This document shows, piece after piece, positions 16,597-26,360 of a stretch of DNA of 57,381 bases. A program made the position numbers and the translations under genes. Source of the DNA: Candidatus Saganbacteria bacterium (GTDB lineage Bacteria; Margulisbacteria; WOR-1; XYC2-FULL-46-14; WPAF01); NCBI GenBank assembly GCA_009772965.1, contig WPAF01000006.1:1-57381 (forward strand). The letters run 5' to 3'. Numbering within the stretch: the stretch's first letter is position 1; each line of letters begins with the position of its first letter. A model generated the notes under the pieces. It did no database searches and was not told where the DNA came from. It saw only the letters and a list, made by a program, of their open reading frames with translations.

Positions 16597-18550
16597 TTGC
16601 GCCAGTTATTGATTCAGAAGAAGCAGCTGTTGTTGTTGAAATACTTCCAACAATTCCCCTGTCCCAAAATTCATTTACACTTGTCTGGATTTGTGGCGTG
16701 CGGTACAACACTTCCGCGGCTTCAGCACGGCTAAACTGTTTTGCGGCTTCAAAATCCTTGCCCTCTAAATATTTAAGCATGCCGATTTCTTTAGCTGGAT
16801 TAATATGTTTATTCGCCCAAAACCCTTCTTTCAGGTCATTAAAAGCGATTCCAGCTTTTTCTTCTAATCCGGCAAATCTTGCAAGAACCGCAACACCCTC
16901 GGCACGGCTTAAAACTGCATTAGGTTTAAAAGTATTATTTGGATAGCCGGTTACCAATCCAAGATCAGCTCCGGCATTTACAAACGTGGTGAACCAGCTG
17001 TTGGGCAAGACATCCTTAAACTTTTCAGCTTTTCCAGCTTGCTCGAGTTTTGCCTGATCTATATTTAACGTCCTTACCAATAAAGCGGTAAGCTCAGCTC
17101 TGGTTGTGCCTTTTTCAGGCTTAAAGGTATCATCCGGATAACCCCTTATCAAGCCAAGTACAGCATTAAGCGCAACCGGCTCAAATGCCCAGTAATCTTC
17201 CTGGATATCACCAAACGGCTTAATCCTTAATACCCTGGCTTCACTTGAAACATAGGTGTCTTTAATATTGCCTGAAATACTAATCGCATTTCTCCCAAAG
17301 TTTAAACTTGCTTCAAATTCAACTGTACCGGTTTTGTTGATTGGGTATCCGTTTTGCCTGACATCAGATAAATTTTCAAATTCAAAAATCTCAACCACTT
17401 CGGAAGTTGATTCAATTAAGGGAACCGTATAAATGGTTTTTTTATCTGAAACTATTTTTCCTTTTGCTTCGGCATTGACTAAAATTTTATCTTTGGTTGT
17501 AATTGACCTATCTTTAGGAGAAATAAACTTGATGCCGGATTCCAGCCGCTTGAACTTTTTGTCATATGTAACAATCCTTTCACCGACATATGACAGTGAA
17601 AAATAGTGGGGATTGTCTCCGAAGGCGCCAGGCCTTTGGTAATAAGCGTAGTCAAACCTGAAGGCATTGTTTTTTAACCCCAAACCTAAGGTTATTCCCG
17701 TGCCGCCGGATTCCTGGTTTAATCCAGCCCTCAATGATAAAAATTTAAAAGGTTCATATTCAGCGCCCAGGTGCAGAAGGTTTGAGCCATTTAAAACATT
17801 GCGCGGCATATCATAATCCAGGCAAACTATTGCTTTTTGGTTGTTTTTAATAAAAGCTTCCAGGGTGCTGTTTCCGAATAAATTAAAAGCAAGCCCGATT
17901 TTATTATAACCGCCCAAATTTTCAGAAGTATTTTTCCAACTCATTGAATTTCCAATAATGTTTTGAAGGTTTATCCCAAGATTTAAATAATTCAAGGGCT
18001 TGTATGAAGCGGAAAGATCCAAGCTCATTGCGGTTGCGCGGTCAAGCTGTCCTCCTCCGCTAATGCTGGAATTGAAAAACTTTAAATTTCCTCCCGCCTG
18101 AATATTTTTCCATGGCAAAACCCTGGAGTAAGAAACCAAAAGGACGCTGTTTTCGTTATTTATTGCTTCAAGCGAAGGGTTGATTATAATGCGATTAGTG
18201 CCGGGATCGCGTGAGGTTGGATAAGATTCTCCAACCCTTGCTGATGAATATCCAATTCCAAATGTCCCGTATTTTGTTGGCGCCGCCCAGCCATATAATA
18301 GGTAAGTTGTTTCTTCAAGAAATATTTTCCTGGTAAAGCCCATCATTTGAGGAAATTCTATTTTTGCCAACCCTGATGGGTTTGTAAAAATCCCCTCGCC
18401 ATCATCTGATAAGCCTGTATATGCTCCTCCCATGCCAAGAGTCCGGCCGCTTAAAATATATCGGCTGATATCTAAAGAAGTACCGGTATCAGCGTGCGCG
18501 ATTGCAATAAAGCAAAACACCAATAAAACCGCGATAAAAATATTTTTCAT
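16577..18550 (-). CDS. PorV-like outer-membrane barrel fused to three SLH domains
   Basis: A 657-residue exported protein. Seen: a signal peptide (about 1-20, ending AHA), a PorV/PorQ-family beta-barrel (about 30-330) starting with GRTLGMGGAYTGLSDD and TNPSGLA, an Ig-like linker (about 330-450), and three S-layer-homology repeats (about 455-640) with RGYPDDTFKP, TGYPNNTFKP and two FSRAE/TRAE motifs. A serine/threonine-rich tail follows. SLH repeats usually bind peptidoglycan-linked polymers, so this barrel could tether the outer membrane to the wall. In OmpM and cyanobacterial porins the SLH part is N-terminal; here it is C-terminal. It is last in a three-gene operon, with a 4-bp overlap with the phosphoesterase gene. 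Confidence 0.87.
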   Translation of the reverse strand: MKNIFIAVLLVFCFIAIAHADTGTSLDISRYILSGRTLGMGGAYTGLSDDGEGIFTNPSGLAKIEFPQMMGFTRKIFLEETTYLLYGWAAPTKYGTFGIGYSSARVGESYPTSRDPGTNRIIINPSLEAINNENSVLLVSYSRVLPWKNIQAGGNLKFFNSSISGGGQLDRATAMSLDLSASYKPLNYLNLGINLQNIIGNSMSWKNTSENLGGYNKIGLAFNLFGNSTLEAFIKNNQKAIVCLDYDMPRNVLNGSNLLHLGAEYEPFKFLSLRAGLNQESGGTGITLGLGLKNNAFRFDYAYYQRPGAFGDNPHYFSLSYVGERIVTYDKKFKRLESGIKFISPKDRSITTKDKILVNAEAKGKIVSDKKTIYTVPLIESTSEVVEIFEFENLSDVRQNGYPINKTGTVEFEASLNFGRNAISISGNIKDTYVSSEARVLRIKPFGDIQEDYWAFEPVALNAVLGLIRGYPDDTFKPEKGTTRAELTALLVRTLNIDQAKLEQAGKAEKFKDVLPNSWFTTFVNAGADLGLVTGYPNNTFKPNAVLSRAEGVAVLARFAGLEEKAGIAFNDLKEGFWANKHINPAKEIGMLKYLEGKDFEAAKQFSRAEAAEVLYRTPQIQTSVNEFWDRGIVGSISTTTAASSESITGATTSESR

Positions 18551-21234
18551 TTTAATACTGTAACTTTACCTTTTGATAAATATTTGCCGTCACCGGAAAT
18601 AATATATATGTAAGTGCCGTTTCCAGCCAAGCTGTTGGAATCATCCCGTCCGTTCCAGGAAATTTCGTTATAGCCGGCTTTTCCTCCATCAACTACAGAA
18701 GAGTAGCTTTTTTTCGCGATTTGGTTGCCCATCAGGTCATGGAAAGTAACAGAAACATTTGAAGCTTTTGAAAGCGTATAGCCAATAGCCGCATTTACTA
18801 ATTCCGGATTGAATGGGTTGGGATAACTTAATGGCGTTCCTTGAATTTTTAAATCTGTTTGTGTCTGTACGCTTAATTCTGATACTTCTTTTGAAGTTAC
18901 ATTCCCGCTATTGTCTGTAGCTTTTATAATAATAGTATACTTGCCGTCGGTTAAAGTTGGGGTGTAGGCGCCTGTGAAAATATAAGGATTATTTGTATCA
19001 ACAGTTAAGGTGATGCTTGCTGCCAGTGCCGTGATATCCGAAGATGACAGGGCATTAAGATAACTTGTTGCCGTAACAGGCGGCTTGTCACTGATTATAG
19101 TGATGCTAAAAGAGGGATCCTTGTCAATTGTATCGCCGTTAATAATAGTTGTTCCTCGTGACTCTAAAGCGACCTCCGGACGATCCCCAATTACATAAAA
19201 GCCATATAATGTAAAAGTTGTATTAATGTTTCCTGCTGAATCTTTTGCCCGGACTTCTACTTCATGGGAGGTAACGCCTCTGGTGAGGGGTAAAGAAGGA
19301 GTCCAGGAGAATTTTTCCGTAGCTGAATTTAACAATCCATCAAGTGCGGTTGTCGTAGTCCAACTGCCGCCATCAACCCTGCATTCAATACTAACGATAG
19401 TTGAAGCGCTATCGGTAGCGATTCCTGTTATTACCTGCTGATTGTCTGTGGTTACATTATTAAGCAAATTGTCAAACGCGGCAGCGGGAGCTGTGGTATC
19501 CGCGCTTGCACCAGTTGAAAAGCTGTATGAAGCTGCGGCGCTTAAAGCAGTGCCGGAAGAATCTTTAGCACCTACGCCTACCTGGACGGTATAGGTTGTA
19601 CTGGCAGAAAAATTAGTATGAGAAATATATAAGACGCTATTGCCGTTTTCCCAGCGATAGCTCAAACCACCAGGATTTGGAGTAATTGTCACCGCGTTTT
19701 GCGAATCTGTTGTATTCATAGCTTTGCTGAAATAAATCATAATGTCGTTATTTAAAGGAACACTTGTTGAATTGGAAGTCGGATAACACTTAGAAACATT
19801 AACTTCTGGAGCATTTGCCGACAACGTATATGAGAAATTTCGAGCGGATGAAGGCCCCATGGAAAACTGTTCCCAATATATTTCACTATAACCGGCTTCA
19901 GCGGTTATTACATTCCGTGCAACTTCTGTCCAGGTGGGGACTTTATAAGTTGACATCATATAGCCATTTGAATAAACTTTATAAACATTAAAACTGGTTG
20001 GAAACTGTATTCCTGCCGAATTTCTTACGTAGGGGACTCCGGATACTGTTGTGTATTTATTGTCATGGATATGTCCGGAAAATACGCCCGCAACAATATC
20101 TTTGTACGTGGTAATAATTGTTTGAGCTTCAACCGTATTCATTAACTGGATAGAATCATAACTTGATGAACCACCGGTAATTTCACTAATAACATCTGCC
20201 GGAAGGTTTTCAGAATGGACATCGGTTGCGGGATGATGAAGAAAAATGAAACATTTTTGCCCTGCAGTTTGCGCCTCAGCGAGCTGAGCAGTTAGATAAG
20301 ATGTTTTGATATTTGCAGTATAATCGGTTTTTACAGAATCCAGCATAATGAAACGGTATCCATTATATATAAAAGAATAGTTAAAAGAACTTTCGGCTGT
20401 TGAGTTTGAAATCATTGGTGGATACAACAGCCCCAAGTTGCTTTTTACCCAATCGCCGGCGGTATAAGCACTCTCTTTGTCATGGTTCCCGGGAATTGGA
20501 TAATATTTGTTGAGATCCGATGCTTTGGTAAGATTATCCAGTTTGCCTTTTACCTGGGTCGCAATTTGGTCTCCATAATCTTTTTCAATAATATCGCCCC
20601 TGATTACGGTAAAAGCCGGCGCATATTTATTGATTTCTGTGACCATGGCATCAAGAATTTCTGCGCTATGTGAATAGGGTCGCCCCCTGGCTCCGGCAGT
20701 GTCTGCTTTGCCGGTGGGATGCTGTGCGTCTACAGCGGCATACTGTATGTCTGAAATTGAGGCAAAAGTAAAAAGCTCTTCCCCTGACGGCGCGGTTAAA
20801 GTAGTAAATGTCTTTTCACTTAATGATGTGCTGGCGGTGCCGCTTTTAATATAGTAGGTGTAAGTTGTTCCCTGTGTAAGGCCGGTTAATGTTGCGTAGT
20901 GATAAATGACTAAATCTGATGAAGAATAAAATGCAGTTGAAGTGTCCGGCGCTCCGACGCCAAGATAAACTTTTGTATCCGCCGCTTCATTTGTTGTTGT
21001 CCAGGTAATTATTGCGGTTGTGTCAGTTAAAGTAGTTAGTTCTTCATGTGCGATAATAGGCGCCGCATTGGCGGCAATGGAAAGATATAGAAAAGTAGCA
21101 AATGCAATATAAAACATTTTGGGAATGATGAAAAAGTCTCTAAAAAAGTCATTCCCGTGAAAACGGGAATCTAATTTTTTTCTAAATTCACTGGATTCCC
21201 GCCTACGCGGGAATGACACGGGGTAGTTTTTCAT
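18547..21234 (-). CDS. Exported metallophosphoesterase with Ig-like domains and a FlgD/type-IX-like C-terminal domain
   Basis: An 895-residue secreted protein. Seen: a fibronectin-III domain (about 60-140), a calcineurin-like phosphoesterase domain (about 145-430; SDIQYA, RGDIIE, GNHDKES, LHHPATD, SGHIHDN) as in purple-acid-phosphatase-like enzymes, a Big_5-type Ig domain (about 475-575), further Ig-like domains, and a C-terminal domain (about 800-895) with YPNPFNP, GNGTYIYII and GKYLSKGK, like FlgD-type and type IX sorting domains. Start: ATG 21234 has GAGG 8 bases upstream and lies 2 bases after the previous stop. From it, residues 7-29 are encoded by a mobile palindromic repeat that lengthens the region before the hydrophobic signal segment (about 40-57). 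ATG 21117 is the alternative, with no Shine-Dalgarno. Confidence 0.85.
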   Translation of the reverse strand: MKNYPVSFPRRRESSEFRKKLDSRFHGNDFFRDFFIIPKMFYIAFATFLYLSIAANAAPIIAHEELTTLTDTTAIITWTTTNEAADTKVYLGVGAPDTSTAFYSSSDLVIYHYATLTGLTQGTTYTYYIKSGTASTSLSEKTFTTLTAPSGEELFTFASISDIQYAAVDAQHPTGKADTAGARGRPYSHSAEILDAMVTEINKYAPAFTVIRGDIIEKDYGDQIATQVKGKLDNLTKASDLNKYYPIPGNHDKESAYTAGDWVKSNLGLLYPPMISNSTAESSFNYSFIYNGYRFIMLDSVKTDYTANIKTSYLTAQLAEAQTAGQKCFIFLHHPATDVHSENLPADVISEITGGSSSYDSIQLMNTVEAQTIITTYKDIVAGVFSGHIHDNKYTTVSGVPYVRNSAGIQFPTSFNVYKVYSNGYMMSTYKVPTWTEVARNVITAEAGYSEIYWEQFSMGPSSARNFSYTLSANAPEVNVSKCYPTSNSTSVPLNNDIMIYFSKAMNTTDSQNAVTITPNPGGLSYRWENGNSVLYISHTNFSASTTYTVQVGVGAKDSSGTALSAAASYSFSTGASADTTAPAAAFDNLLNNVTTDNQQVITGIATDSASTIVSIECRVDGGSWTTTTALDGLLNSATEKFSWTPSLPLTRGVTSHEVEVRAKDSAGNINTTFTLYGFYVIGDRPEVALESRGTTIINGDTIDKDPSFSITIISDKPPVTATSYLNALSSSDITALAASITLTVDTNNPYIFTGAYTPTLTDGKYTIIIKATDNSGNVTSKEVSELSVQTQTDLKIQGTPLSYPNPFNPELVNAAIGYTLSKASNVSVTFHDLMGNQIAKKSYSSVVDGGKAGYNEISWNGRDDSNSLAGNGTYIYIISGDGKYLSKGKVTVLK
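21148..21217 (-). repeat. Dispersed palindromic repeat, copy 2, inside a coding region
   Basis: A 70-bp element with hairpins ATTCCCGTGAAAACGGGAAT and ATTCCCGCCTACGCGGGAAT, bounded by GTCAT and ATGAC like copy 1 at 14060. Read on the minus strand it encodes the FPRRRESS and DSRFHGND segments at the start of the phosphoesterase gene. Confidence 0.8.
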
Positions 21235-21236
21235 AA

Positions 21237-23120
21237 TTAAAACCTCACGCTAAAAGTTAAAGTATTGATAAATTTTGCTATATTGATATAATCATTTTTA
21301 TTTTCCGCGCTGCTATATGCTGCTCCTGTCGCTGCGGGATCAAGAATGCTCAAATAAGTGAGTTCCCAAAAATCCCTTTTAACAAAAAGGCTGAAGTAGC
21401 CGAGCCGGCTAAAGTCCTGGCCAACCGTATCAAGCTGGAGCACTGAGAAAGCGGGCATAATGCTTGCGCCAAAAGAATTTCCCAATTCAGTGCCCCAAAG
21501 ATTTAAACTTGTACCTAAATCTATCTTGGTAGGCAATACCTTGTATTTAAATGCCTTGTCAATTGTGCTTAGCAGGTTAGCATCTGCTCCGGCAACCGTA
21601 GGTTTGAATATTAGGGTTAATCCGCCTTTTATTATCAGGGGTAAAGAAAAAAGCTGTGTTTCAAAACCGCCTTTCAGGAATTTTAAATCGCTTAGGACTA
21701 AACTTGCGTAGCTCGCGTCACTTTTTTGATACCTGCAATTTATGGGGTTTTCCTGTTGTTCGTAATCAATAGCTATTGTAAAAGGCCTTTTTAAAGAGGC
21801 GCCGATTTTGACTTTTTTAGGAAGAGAAACAGGAATACTTTCCTGCATGCCGTAATTTTCTGTCCCGCTGACTGAGCTAAAGTTGTCATCAAAAAAAGTA
21901 AAGCTGGTTGCCGCCGGATCAATCAAATTGCTGGCATCCATGCTGGTAATCCTGGTATTAACAAAAGCAACCCTTCCTGTTCCTGTGAAATTCAGAACTG
22001 TCCCGCCGATATTTTCATATGCTATTCCAATAGTAAAAAAATCATTCATCTCATAAAGCCCACCAAGATCAATCCTGGTGCCGGAAGCGGTAAAAAAACC
22101 GTTGTATTTTGCTTCGGCAATAGTCTCGCCGGCCGGAGTCCTAAAATACCGCTTTTTATAACCGGAAGAATTTGCGAATTTATTAGGGTCGGTTGTCCAC
22201 TGCAGGACATCTGTTTCATTATTTGGATCAAAATTAGGGACATAAAAATAAATATCTCCTGTCCCGTCATTTACAATAGCGCGCATTGAATTTTGAATAT
22301 TTGCGGTTGCGCTGATAGGGGTGCAATTTGCTCCCAGGGAAAAACTGCCGAGTTTTGCGGCGCTGGCAAAAGTCAAGTTCGAGTTAACGTTAATATCATT
22401 GTGCGAATCTGAAATTACTGTCATTGGAATTCTTTGGGTTTGGCTTAAAAAACCGCTCCAAACTGACGCTTCACTGGTATATGTATAGGTTGACATTCCT
22501 GCAGGTGTATACTTATAAGTCAATTTACCAGCACTATTAACAGATAGTCCAGATCCCATAAAACTTGATACATTTTGCAAAGCGATATCGGTTTTCCATT
22601 GCGTGGGGAAGTTGCCTGCAAGATTTACAACTGCTCCTGTTTCTCCCCTGGTTATAACTCCAAGAGAAAAGATATCCGCGACTTTTATTGATTGTTTATA
22701 GCTTATACCGGTAGAAACAGTAGAGCAGTTTAACTTGCCAGTGAATTCCCTGGTTGCGGGAACGGTGGCTCCCAGATCGGAGGTGAACAGAATTGCGTTA
22801 CTGAAGCCTGACAAAGCTCCTCCGGTTGCTTCAAATGTGATATCCTTCGCTTCGTAATTTTTATTATATGGCAGTTGTGCGGCGGTTGATGCGATCCCGA
22901 CGGAAATTTCAGAACCTTTGGATTTAGTTAAACTTGCAGGATTATAAAGAACTGTGTCAATGCCTTTTGATAATGAGACAAACCCGCCGCCCATTCCCGG
23001 AAACGGATCCTCCTGGGCAGGAACCTTCATTATAAAGTCGCCATAGGGATAAGTTGTTGCGGCAAAAGAAAATACTTGAATGCAAAGCAGAGAAAATATT
23101 AAAAAGCATTTCAACCGCAT
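21237..23120 (-). CDS. FadL/PorV-like outer-membrane beta-barrel (UPF0164-like)
   Basis: A 627-residue exported barrel: signal peptide (about 1-20), then FPGMGGGFVSLSKGIDTVLYNPASL (about 39-63), the glycine-rich and NPAS signature shared by PorV, PorQ and FadL/OmpP1 barrels, followed by many amphipathic strands to a C-terminal SVRF ending in phenylalanine, the classic outer-membrane insertion signal. The ligand is unknown; FadL members carry hydrophobic compounds, PorV members act in type IX secretion. It is the first gene of surface operon 1. The ATG lies 7 bases after a -10 box without Shine-Dalgarno, so it is probably leaderless. Confidence 0.8.
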   Translation of the reverse strand: MRLKCFLIFSLLCIQVFSFAATTYPYGDFIMKVPAQEDPFPGMGGGFVSLSKGIDTVLYNPASLTKSKGSEISVGIASTAAQLPYNKNYEAKDITFEATGGALSGFSNAILFTSDLGATVPATREFTGKLNCSTVSTGISYKQSIKVADIFSLGVITRGETGAVVNLAGNFPTQWKTDIALQNVSSFMGSGLSVNSAGKLTYKYTPAGMSTYTYTSEASVWSGFLSQTQRIPMTVISDSHNDINVNSNLTFASAAKLGSFSLGANCTPISATANIQNSMRAIVNDGTGDIYFYVPNFDPNNETDVLQWTTDPNKFANSSGYKKRYFRTPAGETIAEAKYNGFFTASGTRIDLGGLYEMNDFFTIGIAYENIGGTVLNFTGTGRVAFVNTRITSMDASNLIDPAATSFTFFDDNFSSVSGTENYGMQESIPVSLPKKVKIGASLKRPFTIAIDYEQQENPINCRYQKSDASYASLVLSDLKFLKGGFETQLFSLPLIIKGGLTLIFKPTVAGADANLLSTIDKAFKYKVLPTKIDLGTSLNLWGTELGNSFGASIMPAFSVLQLDTVGQDFSRLGYFSLFVKRDFWELTYLSILDPAATGAAYSSAENKNDYINIAKFINTLTFSVRF

Positions 23121-23127
23121 TGCTGAA

Positions 23128-23155
23128 ATACTAACTTATTGGTAATTTTTGTCAA
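23128..23155 (-). promoter_or_regulatory. Promoter of surface operon 1
   Basis: On the minus strand TTGACA (23155-23150), 16-bp spacer, TAGTAT (23133-23128). The start codon at 23120 follows by 7 bases, implying a leaderless transcript. The TTGACAA core is also close to the coaE promoter on the other strand. Confidence 0.55.
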
Positions 23156-23165
23156 GCGAAAAATG

Positions 23166-23174
23166 TGTTAAAAT
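23166..23174 (+). promoter_or_regulatory. coaE promoter with extended -10
   Basis: TGTTAAAAT, an extended -10 whose hexamer TAAAAT is 23169-23174. The coaE ATG at 23182 follows by 7 bases. A TTGTCA (23149-23154) lies 14 bases upstream, shorter than usual spacing. Confidence 0.45.
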
Positions 23175-23181
23175 TACAAGT

Positions 23182-23727
23182 ATGAAGAACGTGAAAGTTA
23201 TCGGCCTTACGGGGTCAATTGCATCAGGGAAAAGCGAAACTGCTAGAATGCTAAAAAAATCTGGAGCTATCGTAATTGAAGCGGATAAGATTGGACACGA
23301 CCTCCTGAATAAAGATATAAATGTGAAAGCTAAAATTAAAAAAGCTTTTGGAACAACTGACAGAAAAAAGTTTGGGGATTTAGTTTTTGCTGATAAGAAT
23401 AAATTGGAGCAACTTAATCAAATCCTCCATCCTAAGATGAGGAGAAATATTCAAAGAGAAATAAACAGATTGAAGCGAAAAAAAAGAATAATTGTTATTG
23501 ACGCCGCGCTTCCGCATCTTTTTGCTGGATTGGTTGATGAGGTTTGGGTAGTAATAGCTTCAAAAGAAAAAAGATTACAAAGATTGATTAAAATGGGATT
23601 GTCGGAAGATGATGCAAAGAAGAGGATAAATTCGCAAATGTCTCAAAAAGAGTATTTAAAATTGGCGGATAGGATAATAAAGAATGAAGGAAAGCTTGAA
23701 GATTTAAAGGCGGCAATTCTTGTTTAA
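23182..23727 (+). CDS. coaE: Dephospho-CoA kinase
   Basis: Performs the last step of coenzyme A synthesis, phosphorylating the 3'-hydroxyl of dephospho-CoA. From ATG 23182 the protein has 181 residues and starts [18 protein letters not shown], with the P-loop near residues 9-17, followed by ADKIGHDL and the lid-region sequence [23 protein letters not shown], typical of CoaE. The frame is open back to 23149, but that would add 11 residues before the P-loop strand and place the start upstream of the -10 box, so ATG 23182 is preferred. It overlaps uvrB by 8 bp. Confidence 0.93.
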   Translation: MKNVKVIGLTGSIASGKSETARMLKKSGAIVIEADKIGHDLLNKDINVKAKIKKAFGTTDRKKFGDLVFADKNKLEQLNQILHPKMRRNIQREINRLKRKKRIIVIDAALPHLFAGLVDEVWVVIASKEKRLQRLIKMGLSEDDAKKRINSQMSQKEYLKLADRIIKNEGKLEDLKAAILV

Positions 23728-25693
23728 AATTGAAGCAAATTATAAGCCTGCCGGAGATCAACCAAACGCGATAAAGAAACTTTCTGACGGATTAAATGAA
23801 GGACATAAATTCCAAACGCTTCTCGGTGTGACCGGATCGGGAAAAACTTTTACAATGGCGAATGTTATTGAAAAAGTGCAAAAGCCGACACTTGTTATTT
23901 CCCACAACAAAACCCTTGCCGCCCAGCTATGCCAGGAGTTCAGGTCTTTTTTCCCTAATAACGCGGTTGAATATTTTGTTTCATATTATGATTACTACCA
24001 GCCCGAGGCATATTTGCCTACGACAGATACTTATATTGAAAAAGAGGCCACAATCAACCAGGAAATAGACCGTTTAAGGCATTCCGCGACAATGGCGCTG
24101 ATTACCAGAAAAGATGTGATTGTTGTTGCATCGGTTTCATGCATTTACGGCCTTGGCACTCCGAAAGATTACCTTGAAGCGGCCGTATCTTTAATAGTTG
24201 GAGAAAAATGCGACCGCGATAAATTATTAATGAAACTTGTTGAAATAAAATATGATCGCAACGATTTTGAGCTTTCAAGGGGGAAGTTTAGGGTGAGGGG
24301 GGGCGTTATAGAAATACAGCCTGCTTATGAAAAGAATATATTAAGGATTCAAATTGAAGACGATGCGGTCTTTAAAATTGAGGAGCTTGATCCTACTACG
24401 CAAAAAGTTGTGAACATAAGAGATTCAATTGCGATATTTCCCGGAACGCACTTTGTTACATTTAAAGAAAGATTAAATGCATCCATTAAATCAATCCGTG
24501 AAGAAATGGTTGGCAGGATTGAAGAATTAAAAAAGAACAATAAACTGCTTGAAGTCCAGCGATTGGAACAGCGGACGCGATATGATTTGGAAATGATCAG
24601 CCAGGTGGGCTATTGCCATGGGATAGAAAACTATTCGCGGCATATGGAGGGCAGGCCAGAAGGGACTCCTCCCTCAACACTAATTGATTTTTTTCCAAAG
24701 GATTATTTATTAATAATTGATGAATCTCATGTGACAATCCCGCAGATTAGGGGGATGTATGCGGGGGATAAGGCAAGAAAAGATAACCTGATAAATTTTG
24801 GCTTCCGCCTTCCTTCAGCTTATGATAACCGCCCGCTGAAATTTGAAGAGTTTGAAGAAAAATTAAACCAGGTGATTTTTGTTTCCGCCACTCCGGCAAA
24901 ATTTGAGATTGGGCTTTCTAAAAAACAAGTAATTGAACAAATAATCAGGCCGACCGGACTTATTGACCCTGAAGTAATTGTAAGGCCAGCCAAAGGGCAA
25001 ATAGATGATCTTGAAAAAAGGATAAAAGACAGGGTTTCAAAAGGGGAGAGGGTTTTGGTTACAACCTTAACCAAGCGCATGGCGGAGGATTTAGCTGAAT
25101 ATCTTGATGAGCACGGATTTAAGGTCAGGTATCTTCATTCTGATGTCGCGACATTTGACCGTATTGATATTTTGCGCGGATTGAGAAAAGGGGAATTTGA
25201 TGTTCTTGTAGGCATAAACTTATTGAGGGAAGGTCTTGACCTGCCGGAGGTTTCATTGGTTTTGATATTAGATGCGGATAAAGAAGGCTTTCTAAGGGCT
25301 GAAACATCCCTTATCCAAACAATCGGCCGGGCGGCAAGAAATATAAATGGGCAGGTTATACTTTACGCGGCAAAAGAAACCGATTCAATGAAAAAAGCGA
25401 TGAAAGAAACCAACCGCCGCCGGAAAATCCAAATCGAATACAACAAGAAAAATAATATAACACCCAAGACGATTGTCAAAGAAATAATGGATATTTCTGA
25501 GCAGATACGCGAATCAAAACTTAAAGAGATCAGGAAGTTAAAAGATTTTGTGCCAAAAAGCGAAGCTGCCGATCTTATCAGGAACCTTGAAGAAGAAATG
25601 AGAATTGCCGCTACGGCGCTGGAGTTTGAGCGGGCTGCGGAAATCAGGGACAAAGTTGCTGAATTGAAAAAAGCTTTTGGAATGAGTGAATAA
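23720..25693 (+). CDS. uvrB: Excinuclease ABC subunit B
   Basis: Damage-verification helicase-like subunit of nucleotide excision repair. The 657-residue protein has Walker A GVTGSGKT (about 40-47), the beta-hairpin [10 protein letters not shown] (about 90-99) that inserts between strands, the DEAD-like DESHV, helicase motif V/VI (TIGRAARN) and the C-terminal UVR domain (about 615-650) that binds UvrA/UvrC. The start is TTG with AAAGGCGG upstream, inside the coaE 3' end; no ATG is available nearby. Its stop directly abuts the stop of the convergent orphan gene. Confidence 0.97.
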   Translation: MFKIEANYKPAGDQPNAIKKLSDGLNEGHKFQTLLGVTGSGKTFTMANVIEKVQKPTLVISHNKTLAAQLCQEFRSFFPNNAVEYFVSYYDYYQPEAYLPTTDTYIEKEATINQEIDRLRHSATMALITRKDVIVVASVSCIYGLGTPKDYLEAAVSLIVGEKCDRDKLLMKLVEIKYDRNDFELSRGKFRVRGGVIEIQPAYEKNILRIQIEDDAVFKIEELDPTTQKVVNIRDSIAIFPGTHFVTFKERLNASIKSIREEMVGRIEELKKNNKLLEVQRLEQRTRYDLEMISQVGYCHGIENYSRHMEGRPEGTPPSTLIDFFPKDYLLIIDESHVTIPQIRGMYAGDKARKDNLINFGFRLPSAYDNRPLKFEEFEEKLNQVIFVSATPAKFEIGLSKKQVIEQIIRPTGLIDPEVIVRPAKGQIDDLEKRIKDRVSKGERVLVTTLTKRMAEDLAEYLDEHGFKVRYLHSDVATFDRIDILRGLRKGEFDVLVGINLLREGLDLPEVSLVLILDADKEGFLRAETSLIQTIGRAARNINGQVILYAAKETDSMKKAMKETNRRRKIQIEYNKKNNITPKTIVKEIMDISEQIRESKLKEIRKLKDFVPKSEAADLIRNLEEEMRIAATALEFERAAEIRDKVAELKKAFGMSE

Positions 25694-26248
25694 TTAAGTG
25701 CCGCTTAAATGATAACTTGAAATATCAGCCAATGAAAGAAAAGTTTGGACGGGAACTGTTATTTGATTTATTTTTTGGGGTTTTGGCAGTGGTCCCCCAA
25801 ATCCAAAAGGAATATCTTTTATGGTAATAGGTTTAAAATCAAACTTTATATCTAAGGGCTTAATCTTAATATAAGAAATTCCTCCCATACCGCGAGTGCG
25901 ACGCTTTATGATTAAGATTAAATCCTTTCTAGGTGGTTTTTTTTCTTCATTTGTTTGATTGCTTTTTTTGGAGGCTACCTTGGATTCATGGTTTATATTT
26001 CCATTGCACCTGTCAATTATATACTCTGTCTTATTGACAAAATTTATTTGTCCTACAACCCGATATCTATAGGTGTGTTTTTTTCCTTCGTCATTATAAG
26101 CGATGGTCTCACAATATCCGGATGCTAATCTTTTTTCTCCATTTAATCTTCTTTGTTTGATATGCTTTTCAACTGCCTTGCATTCTGGCATATGTAATCC
26201 TTTTCTTCCGTATAATTCACAAGTTCCTGAAAGAGTAATATTAGACAT
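25694..26248 (-). CDS. Hypothetical protein, 184 residues
   Basis: Not recognised. A strong AAGGAG 7 bases before the ATG supports it as a real gene. Seen: four cysteines in the N-terminal half (C10, C23, C47 and C82) around an aromatic and basic segment, a lysine/asparagine-rich linker (about 90-110), then a C-terminal stretch with alternating hydrophobic residues and several glycines and prolines (FGFGGPLPKP). No signal peptide or membrane helix. It stands alone between uvrB and dapA on the opposite strand, with no functional link to either. The cysteine-rich half could bind a metal. Confidence 0.65.
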   Translation of the reverse strand: MSNITLSGTCELYGRKGLHMPECKAVEKHIKQRRLNGEKRLASGYCETIAYNDEGKKHTYRYRVVGQINFVNKTEYIIDRCNGNINHESKVASKKSNQTNEEKKPPRKDLILIIKRRTRGMGGISYIKIKPLDIKFDFKPITIKDIPFGFGGPLPKPQKINQITVPVQTFLSLADISSYHLSGT

Positions 26249-26334
26249 GTATACGCTCCTTATTGTTTACTATTATTTATCGTCAATAAATTAATGAAAT
26301 TTCAGAATATCTTTACGCATACTTAATAATAAAA

Positions 26335-26343
26335 TGATATAAT
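26335..26343 (+). promoter_or_regulatory. dapA promoter with extended -10
   Basis: TGATATAAT, an extended -10 whose hexamer TATAAT is 26338-26343; the -35 region is poor. An 8-base gap leads to GGAGGTG, the dapA ribosome site. The 110-bp region upstream is AT-rich and I see no lysine riboswitch in it. Confidence 0.55.
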
Positions 26344-26360
26344 AATTTTGGAGGTGTGCT

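Noticed and set aside
26249-26360. Lysine riboswitch upstream of dapA
   Set aside because: The 110-bp region is AT-rich, the predicted start site leaves a leader of under 15 bases, and no conserved riboswitch core is visible.
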